NCBI GenBank assembly: GCA_946885665.1
Contig: CAMPGT010000035.1
Coordinates: 1 to 20,584 of the forward strand
DNA: 20,584 nucleotides
DNA from: an uncultured Chitinophagaceae bacterium
Lineage (GTDB): Bacteria; Bacteroidota; Bacteroidia; Chitinophagales; Chitinophagaceae
Reading direction: 5' to 3'
Part shown: piece by piece, positions 6,475 to 13,998 of the stretch
Numbering within the stretch: the first letter of the stretch is position 1
Layout of the letters: the number at the start of each line of letters is the position of its first letter
Position numbers and translations under genes: made by a program
Notes under the pieces: model-generated
Database searches by the model: none
What the model saw: the letters and a program-made list of their open reading frames with translations, nothing else
What the model was told of the DNA's origin: nothing

Positions 6475-9400
6475 TCACATGCTTTTATCGTATAGCCATA
6501 CCCGTAATAGCGATAGCAACTGGTCCATGTCCACAGGCTTCGAGATGTAATCAGATGCTCCCGCTTTAATGCATTTCTCCCGGTCGCCGGCCATTGCTTT
6601 GGCCGTGACCGCTATGATGGGCAGTTTTTTGAATTGCCTGTTTTTACGAATCAACTGCATAGCTTCATAGCCGTCCATTTCCGGCATCATAATATCCATC
6701 AGCACAACGCTGGTATCGGGATGTTCTTCCAACTGCTTCATCGCTTCCTTGCCATCTACTGCTGCTACAACCTTCATGTTATGGATTTCCAGGGCCTTGG
6801 TCAGGGAAAAGATGTTCCGCACATCATCATCGGCCACGAGCACTTTTTTTCCTGCCAGCACTTCATTCAATGCGCCCAGCCGTTTATACCGGTTGGCCTG
6901 TCGCTGCGTTCCGTTGTTGCCTTCCACAAGGTGCAGGAACAGCGACACTTCATCGAGTATTCGCTGGTAGGAGTGCGCCGTTTTGATGACGATCGAATCG
7001 GCGTACTGCTTGATGCGCGACTCTTCATTCTTCGATAAACTCTTCCCCGTAAAGATGATAACGGGAAGATGTTCAAATCCCAGGTTCTTTCTTACCTCCT
7101 CGAGCGTTTCATAAGCGTGCTGGTCGGGTATGCCCATGTCGAGGATCACGCAATCCACTCCTTCTCCTTTCAGTGAACTGATGCCCGTATGGATCGAGTC
7201 GGATATTTGTGTATTTACATTAAACGTTTCAAGAAAATAGGCGAGGGCCTTGGCGTGCTTGGTATTTTCTTCGACAATCAGCACCTTCTTATGATCCTTC
7301 GAAATTACATGTTCAATTTTCCTGAACACTTCCTGCATCTGTTCGAAGGCCACGGGCTTATTGATAAAATCCACCGCTCCTTTCGTCAGGCTTTCCTTTT
7401 TCGCCTCGAGCGATGACATCACGTGTACCGGTATGTGCCTTGTATGCGGGTTCGATTTCAGTTCTTCCATCACTTCCCAGCCGTCTTTTACGGGAAGCTG
7501 GATGTCGAGCAGGACGCCTACGGGATTATGTTGCTGCGCGAGTAAAATACCCTCGTCGCCGCGTACCGCCACCAATCCTTTATAACCTTTTGCATGGGTA
7601 AATTCCAGCAGCGCGCGGGCAAAAGCGGTATCGTCTTCGACGATGAGAATAGTTTTTTCGCCTTCTTTGATGTTGTCGCGATCGTCGGGGATGCTTTCAG
7701 GAATTTTGGGTGAATGGAAGGTCACGGGCGGCTTCGTTTCTTCCTCAACAGAAGGTGCGGCCGCCGGTGCCGGTGGCTGCACAGGTAACTCCTGAAGCGG
7801 AGCGGCAACCGATTTTTTTATCGGGATGTACACCGTGAATTCGCTGCCGCTGCCGGGTTCACTGCTCACCTTGATCTCGCCGCCCAGCAATTTTGCGAGC
7901 TCGCGGCTAATCGAAAGTCCCAGTCCCGTTCCGCCGTATTTTCTCCTCGTTGAACCATCCGCCTGCTGGAACGCTTCGAAAATAAGCTCCTGCTTTTCTT
8001 TCGAGATGCCGATGCCGGTATCTTTTACAACAAAGGATACGAATGAATTATTATCTCTCAATCCCCTGATGGTAAGACTGACCGAGCCTGCCGATGTGAA
8101 CTTGAGCGCATTCGACAATAAATTTTTAAGTATCTGCTCCAGCCGCAGCTTGTCGGTTTCAATTTGTGACGGGATGCCGGGTTCTATGGCTACATTTAAT
8201 TCAACGCCGCGATCGCGTGCCACCGGCGTAAACAAGGCGCGCATGTCATCTGCAATAATTTTCAGCATTACCGGCTGGAACTCCAGTTCCATCTTGCCTG
8301 CCTCGATCTTCGAGAGGTCGAGAATTTCGTCGATGAGCAAAAGCAATCCCTGGCCCGAACTCTGGATGACGTTGGCGTACTCCACCTGTTCCCGTGTAAG
8401 GTTCTTTTCATTGTTTTCGCTGAGCAGCCGCGACAACAAAAGCACTGAGTTAAGGGGTGTGCGCAGCTCATGCGACATGTTCGCAAGAAATTCCGACTTG
8501 TATTTTGTGGTGAGCGCCAGTTCTTCCACCCTTCGCTGTATCTCCAGGTTACGTTCAACGATCACCTGGTTCCGTTCTTCGAGCAAGCGTGCACGCTCTT
8601 CCATTTCTTCGTTTACCTGCAGCAGTTCTTCCTGCTGTACGCGTAGTTCTTCTTCCGAAGTCTGCAGCTTTTCCGCCTGTGCCTCCAACTCTGCGTTCAC
8701 ATTTTCGAGTTCGCTGTGCTGTGCCTGCAGTTCTTCGGCCTGCGACTGGGTTTCTTCCAGCAGTTCCTGCAGCCTCGCCCTGCTTTTTGCCGCCTGCAGT
8801 GCTATCGCCACCGGCTCCGAAGCCTGCATCAGGAACGTTTGAATCATCGGCGTAAATTCTCCCAGCGTACCTATTTCGATAACGCCTTCTGTTCGGCCGT
8901 TATGTACGAGCGGAATGATAACGACGTTTTTCGTTTGTGCATCAACGGTGCCTGAATTTACTTTTACAAATTCTGCAGGCACATTGTTAAGCGTGATGAT
9001 CTTTTGTGTTTGGGCCGCCTTGCCAACGAGTGATTCGCCCGCGGCCAGTTTCTTTGTGACGGAAGCGTTTGGATCCACCGCATAGCCCGCTGCATAATCA
9101 TACACATTGTTATTACGTACATAAAATAAACCTACCTGTCCGCCGATGTATTGCGTAAGCATGTCGAGCGCATTGGTGGCGAGGGTGTTCACATCCTTTT
9201 CACCAAGCACGCTTTCGTTTATTTGGTCAAGGCCGGCATGGATCCATAATTTCTCATTATTTTCCTCCGTGTATTTCTGCAGATCCGATTTCATCCGGAT
9301 CATGGAATTTACCAGTTCATCGCCATCGCTTCGTGGCGCGAGGTTCACGGTGAAATCGCCGCTGCCTATTGCGTTCGCCGCCTGCGATACCACGCCGTTG

Positions 9401-10497
9401 TTCCTGTCTATTCTTATTATGGACGATGCAAGTTCGCCGATGACATCCCGCGACTCGCGCTCAACCTGCACCCCGGTTTGGCCCCTGGAAATAAGCTGTG
9501 CCGCGAAGTTCAGCTTGCTTAGGCTTTGCGTGATCACGAGAATAGTGTAGATCATTACCAGTAAAACAAAAAGGACATTGGCCACAAGCAGAATCAACGT
9601 TCTGTCGTGTGCCGTTTTATGCCTGTTCAGTATCTGTTGCATGCCCTGCACAGCATTGGTCATTGCGGCCTTCTGCAAACTTTTTATTGAGTCGACTGCG
9701 GTGGCCGACATTTGCCACCACGCTTCGGCGTCATATGTTTTGCCCGTTCGCGTGCCAGACAGCATGCCGGCGATGTAATCCAGCGTGGGTTTAAGCGGTG
9801 GCACTTTTGCGAGGCTGTCGTAAATCCTGGAGGTTTCCGCCGAAGCTTTGAGTTTCAACTCGCGTTCATAGGTACTGTACACCCGGTAATCTGTTCTCAG
9901 CTTCTCCCTCAATACCGGCGAAATTCTGCCCAGGTAGATATCCTGGTACACGGTGGAGCGCTGGATACCGAGGTTGGTGATCATCCCGGTGAGTATTTTC
10001 TGGCTTGTTATGTCTTCGAAAACGGGTTTTAGAATAACGTTTCCGCTGGAGATGTTGTTCAGTGAATGCAGCCGCAGAATTACGCTCGTGTAAAACGTCA
10101 TCACTTCTTCCGGCGTAACAGCGTTGTCATCAATTTTTCTTCGGATGGAACCGAGGCTGTCGAGGAATGTGTAGCTCCTTAATCCACGAAATTCATTGCT
10201 GTTCTCGAGATGTTCAATAATCGCATCTGTTTTCGGCCGTTGTATCACCAGCTCATTGCGCCATTCTTTTTTTAAAAGAAAACCAAAGCTGTAGCGGCGC
10301 TCAGACTGCAGCTCATCGATGGCCAGGCCCACTTGTTCCACGTCGGAGGCCCTTTGCAGGTAACTTTCGATGACGTTGATCTTTTCCATTCTTTCCACGT
10401 TGATCTCGAGCATGAAGAAGATCAGCATGGCAAGGGGGATCACTGCAAGCACTATCAGCTTTATATTGAGCGGCAATTGTCTAAAAAATCTCGTCAT
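6475..10497 (-). CDS. Membrane hybrid histidine kinase: NIT-like sensor, HAMP, GAF, coiled coil, HisKA-HATPase, three receivers
   Basis: The 1340-residue protein has TM1 at about 13-30 and TM2 at about 302-323, enclosing a helical periplasmic sensor. That sensor contains ELQSERRYSFGFLL (62-75), typical of NIT (nitrate/nitrite-sensing) domains. One or two HAMP units follow (about 324-410), then GAF (about 425-570), a long Glu/Gln-rich coiled coil (about 572-665) and the kinase core. In the core are His676 in SHELRTP, Asn796 in the N-box, Asp826/Gly828 in G1 and GGTGLG (855-860) in G2. After a Pro-rich linker (895-945) come three receivers: Asp998 with Lys1047; Asp1120 with Lys1172, a degenerate form where GIPDQHA replaces PxMDG; and Asp1268 with Lys1320. 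No DNA-binding output is present. The ligand is not shown; NIT assignment is from pattern only. The gene starts 6 nt after the upstream kinase gene. Confidence 0.93.
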   Translation of the reverse strand: MTRFFRQLPLNIKLIVLAVIPLAMLIFFMLEINVERMEKINVIESYLQRASDVEQVGLAIDELQSERRYSFGFLLKKEWRNELVIQRPKTDAIIEHLENSNEFRGLRSYTFLDSLGSIRRKIDDNAVTPEEVMTFYTSVILRLHSLNNISSGNVILKPVFEDITSQKILTGMITNLGIQRSTVYQDIYLGRISPVLREKLRTDYRVYSTYERELKLKASAETSRIYDSLAKVPPLKPTLDYIAGMLSGTRTGKTYDAEAWWQMSATAVDSIKSLQKAAMTNAVQGMQQILNRHKTAHDRTLILLVANVLFVLLVMIYTILVITQSLSKLNFAAQLISRGQTGVQVERESRDVIGELASSIIRIDRNNGVVSQAANAIGSGDFTVNLAPRSDGDELVNSMIRMKSDLQKYTEENNEKLWIHAGLDQINESVLGEKDVNTLATNALDMLTQYIGGQVGLFYVRNNNVYDYAAGYAVDPNASVTKKLAAGESLVGKAAQTQKIITLNNVPAEFVKVNSGTVDAQTKNVVIIPLVHNGRTEGVIEIGTLGEFTPMIQTFLMQASEPVAIALQAAKSRARLQELLEETQSQAEELQAQHSELENVNAELEAQAEKLQTSEEELRVQQEELLQVNEEMEERARLLEERNQVIVERNLEIQRRVEELALTTKYKSEFLANMSHELRTPLNSVLLLSRLLSENNEKNLTREQVEYANVIQSSGQGLLLLIDEILDLSKIEAGKMELEFQPVMLKIIADDMRALFTPVARDRGVELNVAIEPGIPSQIETDKLRLEQILKNLLSNALKFTSAGSVSLTIRGLRDNNSFVSFVVKDTGIGISKEKQELIFEAFQQADGSTRRKYGGTGLGLSISRELAKLLGGEIKVSSEPGSGSEFTVYIPIKKSVAAPLQELPVQPPAPAAAPSVEEETKPPVTFHSPKIPESIPDDRDNIKEGEKTILIVEDDTAFARALLEFTHAKGYKGLVAVRGDEGILLAQQHNPVGVLLDIQLPVKDGWEVMEELKSNPHTRHIPVHVMSSLEAKKESLTKGAVDFINKPVAFEQMQEVFRKIEHVISKDHKKVLIVEENTKHAKALAYFLETFNVNTQISDSIHTGISSLKGEGVDCVILDMGIPDQHAYETLEEVRKNLGFEHLPVIIFTGKSLSKNEESRIKQYADSIVIKTAHSYQRILDEVSLFLHLVEGNNGTQRQANRYKRLGALNEVLAGKKVLVADDDVRNIFSLTKALEIHNMKVVAAVDGKEAMKQLEEHPDTSVVLMDIMMPEMDGYEAMQLIRKNRQFKKLPIIAVTAKAMAGDREKCIKAGASDYISKPVDMDQLLSLLRVWLYDKSM

Positions 10498-10503
10498 GGA
10501 TGT

Positions 10504-12078
10504 TTAGGCTAAAGAAATTTTTAAGAACTGGTTTTCGGTACCAGATGAACGTAACGTTTCCTGTTTTGCAGGGAGGATGACATAAAATGTGGAGCCCTCG
10601 CCAGGCGTGCTGTTGGCGTTAATAATTCCCTTGTGCCTGTCAACGATCTTTTTTGCGATGGCCAGGCCAATGCCGGTTCCTTCATAATCGCGGTTGTTGT
10701 TCAGGCGCTGAAAAATCGTGAAGATCTTTTCGGCATAGCGCACATCGAACCCGATGCCATTATCAGCGACGCAGATGCGGCACCACTTACCGTTGGGCGC
10801 GGCGGCGCTTTCCATCGACGGTTTATCAGTTAATTCAGCCGAAATTCTTATACGCGGGGCAACGCCGGGTTTGGTGAATTTGAGTCCGTTGTTAACGAGG
10901 TTCTGGAAAAGCTGGGCAACAAGGCCCGGAATCACTTCAACTTCAGGCATTTCATCGATCACGATCACGGCTTTCTTTTCATGAATCAGCAGCTCGAGGT
11001 CGTTCACAACGTCGTTGACAATATTATTAAGGCTGGTGGAAGTGAAAATATCGGGTTGTGAAAGGCTGGCAAACGACAGCAGATCCGTGATCAGCTTGTT
11101 CATTCTTGCGGCTGAATGAAGGATCTTATTGAGGTAGATGGCCTTTGAATCGTCAAGGGCCGCCTTTTCTCTCAGCAGGTTGCCGAACACCTGGATTTTG
11201 CGCAGTGGTTCCTTCAGGTCGTGCGAGGCCACCGAGGTAAATTGTTCCAGGTCGTTATTGCTGATTTCCAGTTCACGGTTGATGTCCATCAGTTGCTGCG
11301 TTCTTTCGGCCACCTTCTTTTCAAGCGTCTCATGCAGCATCTTTTGTTCATGGATGCTGGTGAACGTGCCGACCCATTTTGTGATGCGGCCATTCATTTT
11401 AATGGGCGTAGCCCGCAGCAGGTGATAATACCCCTGGCCGTCATCGAGCCGGCGGATGCAAACCTCTCTCTCGATCTCGGCGCCCGCTTCAATGCTCCTC
11501 TCCCATAATTCGTTGATGGGCCTGGAACCGCCTGCGGTATCGGGAAAGTTTTGGTGCGATGTCGAAAACAGGAACCACTGCCTGTTCACAAACTCTATTT
11601 TACCCTCGGGGCTGGCTGTGAAAGCCAGTTGGGGAAGTGACTCGAGGGTGGTGTGCAGTTCACTGACAGTGGCGGTCAGTGATTTTTCGGCCTCCTTCAG
11701 GGCGTGGGTCTTTTCATAAAGACGGTAGAAGTTGCGGACCTTGAGGATGAGGATGTCCGGATCGACAGGTTTCGTGATGTAATCAACGGCACCCGATTCG
11801 AAGCCCTTTGTTATGAATTTCTTATGCGTGTTTACGGCCGAGAGGAAGATGATGGGAATGTCTTTTGTCTTGTTCAGCCCGGTGATGGCTTCGGCTACCT
11901 CAAAGCCGTCCATGCCCGGCATCTGTACGTCGAGGATGATGAGCGCATACTCTTTTTTCAGCAGTTTCTTCAGGGCGTCTTCACCCGACAATGCCGAGTC
12001 GGTGGCAAAGCCGTGTTGTTCCAGAACAGTCTTCAGGGAGAAGATATTCTCGTGCCTGTCATCAACAAGTAATATCAT
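10504..12078 (-). CDS. Soluble hybrid histidine kinase: REC-PAS-HisKA-HATPase
   Basis: The 524-residue protein lacks membrane segments. An N-terminal receiver (1-120) has acids Asp6/Asp7, phospho-acceptor Asp50 in LDVQMPGMDG, Ser80 and Lys103 in TKP. A PAS domain (about 135-245) is followed by a short coiled coil and the kinase core: His286 in SHDLKEPLR, Asn397 in NNGLKF, G1 Asp439-Gly441 in ADNGIGF, and EGTGIGL (466-472). The SHDLKEPL type of H-box is common in bacteriophytochrome-like kinases. A receiver placed before a kinase suggests that this protein receives phosphate or a signal from another kinase and relays it, plausibly with the membrane kinase encoded next. The ATG at 12078 is secure because an in-frame TAA lies six codons upstream. 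It is the first gene of the operon. Confidence 0.93.
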   Translation of the reverse strand: MILLVDDRHENIFSLKTVLEQHGFATDSALSGEDALKKLLKKEYALIILDVQMPGMDGFEVAEAITGLNKTKDIPIIFLSAVNTHKKFITKGFESGAVDYITKPVDPDILILKVRNFYRLYEKTHALKEAEKSLTATVSELHTTLESLPQLAFTASPEGKIEFVNRQWFLFSTSHQNFPDTAGGSRPINELWERSIEAGAEIEREVCIRRLDDGQGYYHLLRATPIKMNGRITKWVGTFTSIHEQKMLHETLEKKVAERTQQLMDINRELEISNNDLEQFTSVASHDLKEPLRKIQVFGNLLREKAALDDSKAIYLNKILHSAARMNKLITDLLSFASLSQPDIFTSTSLNNIVNDVVNDLELLIHEKKAVIVIDEMPEVEVIPGLVAQLFQNLVNNGLKFTKPGVAPRIRISAELTDKPSMESAAAPNGKWCRICVADNGIGFDVRYAEKIFTIFQRLNNNRDYEGTGIGLAIAKKIVDRHKGIINANSTPGEGSTFYVILPAKQETLRSSGTENQFLKISLA

Positions 12079-12126
12079 CGAGTTAAAGTTATAAGTTATA
12101 AGTCAAAACCCGGCCAAATAAGTGAT

Positions 12127-12136
12127 CCTCCGGAGG
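12127..12136. promoter_or_regulatory. 10-bp perfect palindrome in the signalling-operon leader
   Basis: CCTCCGGAGG is self-complementary and lies just downstream of the candidate minus-strand -7 element, close to the expected transcription start. It could be a small operator or a 5' hairpin. There is no direct evidence for a binding protein. Confidence 0.25.
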
Positions 12137-12144
12137 CAAAAAGC

Positions 12145-12152
12145 CAAAGTTA
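12145..12152 (-). promoter_or_regulatory. Candidate -7 element for the signalling operon
   Basis: On the minus strand this reads TAACTTTG, an exact match to the Bacteroidota TAnnTTTG element. It lies 66 nt upstream of the ATG at 12078. The region 19-22 nt further upstream is GC-rich and has no TTTG, so the -33 box is missing or non-standard, as might be expected for an activator-dependent promoter. Confidence 0.4.
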
Positions 12153-12211
12153 ACCGGTCACGCGCGGCCCGCTCTCTCCCGTTTCGTGCGTGATGTAGTG
12201 ATGAAGTATCA

Positions 12212-12246
12212 AAAAACCCTCTAAATCAGGTTTTTCGTTTTTTCTG
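12212..12246 (+). other. Hairpin followed by T-run in the divergent intergenic region
   Basis: AAAAACC at 12212-12218 can pair with GGTTTTT at 12229-12235 around a 10-nt loop, followed by CG and a run of T. The shape is terminator-like, but no plus-strand gene ends just upstream, and the candidate promoter lies downstream of it. Two near-identical 11-mers (TGTAGTGATGA at 12194-12204, TGTAGTGGTGA at 12245-12255) flank it. Role unknown. Confidence 0.3.
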
Positions 12247-12268
12247 TAGTGGTGATAATGTATGCCGT

Positions 12269-12302
12269 TTTGAGGCCGCTCCTCATCAGCAAACTACATT
12301 TG
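12269..12302 (+). promoter_or_regulatory. Bacteroidota-type promoter for the PD40-SusC-SusD operon
   Basis: TTTG at 12269-12272 and TACATTTG at 12295-12302 fit the -33 (TTTG) and -7 (TAnnTTTG) consensus with a 22-nt spacer. Transcription would begin near 12308 and give a leader of about 34 nt before ATG 12342. This supports that ATG over the upstream in-frame start at 12249. Confidence 0.6.
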
Positions 12303-12341
12303 ATCCGATCATTATTTTCTTCAACAACATACGATCCCGCC

Positions 12342-13937
12342 ATGAAATTATTCACCTTATTGTTCTTCGTTTTCTCAACTTCTTACCTGCAGGCGCAAAC
12401 GTCGAACGTGCAAACGCAGTCAACCTCGCCTGTTGTATCCACCATTGGCACATTCACCCATACCGCCGACATCGGCAAGCCGAAAAATGCCGGGGCCGCT
12501 ACATACGATGACGTTACGCAAACCTATCACCTCAAAGGTTCAGGCTATAATATATGGTTCAACCGCGATGAATTCCGGTACCTGTATAAGAAGATACCGG
12601 GCGACTTCATCGTTACGGGCAATTTCGAATTCCTGGGAGAAACAGGCAACGGTCACCGTAAGATCGGCTGGATGGTCCGCGAATCGGACGACGAATCGGC
12701 TGCAAGCATGAACGCCGTGGTTCACGGCGACGGCCTTGTGGTGATGCAGTGGCGGCCGCTGCGCGGCGCATACATGCGCGATCCCGAAGACGAAGTGTTT
12801 TTTCCCAAGAAAGCGGTTTTCCAGGTCGTTCAACTCGAAAGAAAAGGTAACCTGTTCACCATGCGCATCGCCAACCCCGGAGAGCCGCTGCAGGAAGTGG
12901 CCACCCGCGAGCTGAAATTCAGGGATTCTGTGCTCGTCGGACTTTACATCTCCTCGCACGACGAAAACAAAGTGGAGGAAGCGAAAGTGTGGAACGTGCG
13001 CATAGACAGGCCGGTTGAAAATCCTTATCTGCCTAATCCCGTCCTTGCCCGCAATGCAAAACCCTTCAGCGGCGAGATGGCCAGCAGGCTCGAAATCATC
13101 GACGTCGAAACCGGCGTGAGAAAAATAATTCACGAAGGCAACGGGCGTTTCGAGGCCCCTAACTGGATGCCCGACGGTAAACAGTTGTTATTTAATGAGC
13201 AAGGCCATTTATATACAATTCCGGTTGAAGGAGGAGCGCCTCAGCAGCTCAACACGGGATCGGCCAACCGCATTAATAATGATCACGGTATTTCATTCGA
13301 TGGAAAAATGCTGGCGATCAGTAGTTCGATAGCGGGAAAACCCGGTGGCGGCTCTACTGTTTTCGTACTACCGCTCAAAGGCGGCGAACCCAAACAGGTA
13401 ACCACAGAAACACCTTCTTACTGGCACGGATGGGCGCCGAACGGCAAAAGTGTGGCGATCGTGGCAAAAAGAAATGGTTCCAATATCTACAACCTGTATT
13501 CTGTAAACGTTGCCACCGGGAAGGAAACTGCTCTTACGACTAACACTACCGGGCACGTTGACGGTCCCGAATATTCGCCCGACGGGAAATACATTTATTA
13601 CAATGCCAACCCCACCGGAACGATGCAGATATGGCGGATGAAACCTGATGGAACCGGCAGGGAACAACTCACATTCGATGAATACCACAACTGGTTCCCG
13701 CATGTATCGCCCGATGGAAAATGGATAGCCTTCATTTCTTTTCCCGGCGACATTGAACCCGATGGACATCCTTCTTATAAGAAAGTGATGCTGCGCGTGA
13801 TGCCCCTTTCGCAGGCGGGCGCGCCGCGTGTGATCGCCTACCTGTATGGCGGACAGGGAACGCTGAATGTGAACTCTTGGTCGCCGGATAGCAAGAAGCT
13901 CTCTTTTGTAAGCAATTCGGAAGTAAAACAAAATTGA
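12342..13937 (+). CDS. Secreted DUF1349/lectin-like plus PD40 (TolB-like) beta-propeller protein
   Basis: The 531-residue product begins with a signal peptide (MKLFTLLFFVFSTSYLQA). Residues of about 28-230 form a concanavalin-like domain of the DUF1349 kind, with NIWFNRDEFRYLYKKIPGDF and KIGWMVRESDD. The rest is a PD40 propeller: repeated units with WMPDGKQLLF, SFDGKMLAIS, WAPNGKSVAI, YSPDGKYIYY, VSPDGKWIAF and WSPDSKKLSF, about six blades. Such proteins are often labelled biopolymer transporter TolR or TolB-like, but this is not the Tol-Pal TolB: the N-terminal domain is different and no tol genes are nearby. I see no catalytic residues. The role is probably binding of a carbohydrate or protein in the periplasm or at the surface. 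It lies 61 nt upstream of the SusC gene, with no convincing promoter between. The frame also opens at 12249, but the signal peptide and promoter favour ATG 12342. Confidence 0.8.
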   Translation: MKLFTLLFFVFSTSYLQAQTSNVQTQSTSPVVSTIGTFTHTADIGKPKNAGAATYDDVTQTYHLKGSGYNIWFNRDEFRYLYKKIPGDFIVTGNFEFLGETGNGHRKIGWMVRESDDESAASMNAVVHGDGLVVMQWRPLRGAYMRDPEDEVFFPKKAVFQVVQLERKGNLFTMRIANPGEPLQEVATRELKFRDSVLVGLYISSHDENKVEEAKVWNVRIDRPVENPYLPNPVLARNAKPFSGEMASRLEIIDVETGVRKIIHEGNGRFEAPNWMPDGKQLLFNEQGHLYTIPVEGGAPQQLNTGSANRINNDHGISFDGKMLAISSSIAGKPGGGSTVFVLPLKGGEPKQVTTETPSYWHGWAPNGKSVAIVAKRNGSNIYNLYSVNVATGKETALTTNTTGHVDGPEYSPDGKYIYYNANPTGTMQIWRMKPDGTGREQLTFDEYHNWFPHVSPDGKWIAFISFPGDIEPDGHPSYKKVMLRVMPLSQAGAPRVIAYLYGGQGTLNVNSWSPDSKKLSFVSNSEVKQN

Positions 13938-13998
13938 TCGCTCCCTGGTGAACGATCCTCAGTCATTTATTTTTTATCTATAAAACCAAACATTGCTT

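Noticed and set aside
7826..8842. 338-codon plus-strand frame opposite the hybrid kinase
   Set aside because: Serine-rich translation complementary to the kinase and coiled-coil codons; no domain features.
4724..12078. Complete chemotaxis operon
   Set aside because: CheR, CheB and a CheY-like protein are present, but no CheA, CheW or chemoreceptor, and the kinases are hybrid sensor types.
12249..12341. N-terminal extension of the PD40 protein from 12249
   Set aside because: A promoter match lies within this stretch and a normal signal peptide starts at ATG 12342.
13936..13977. Possible terminator between the PD40 gene and SusC (GATCG/CGATC hairpin, then T-rich run)
   Set aside because: The stem is only 5 bp plus 2 bp past a mismatch, and the T-rich run is 8 nt or more away; too weak to separate the genes.
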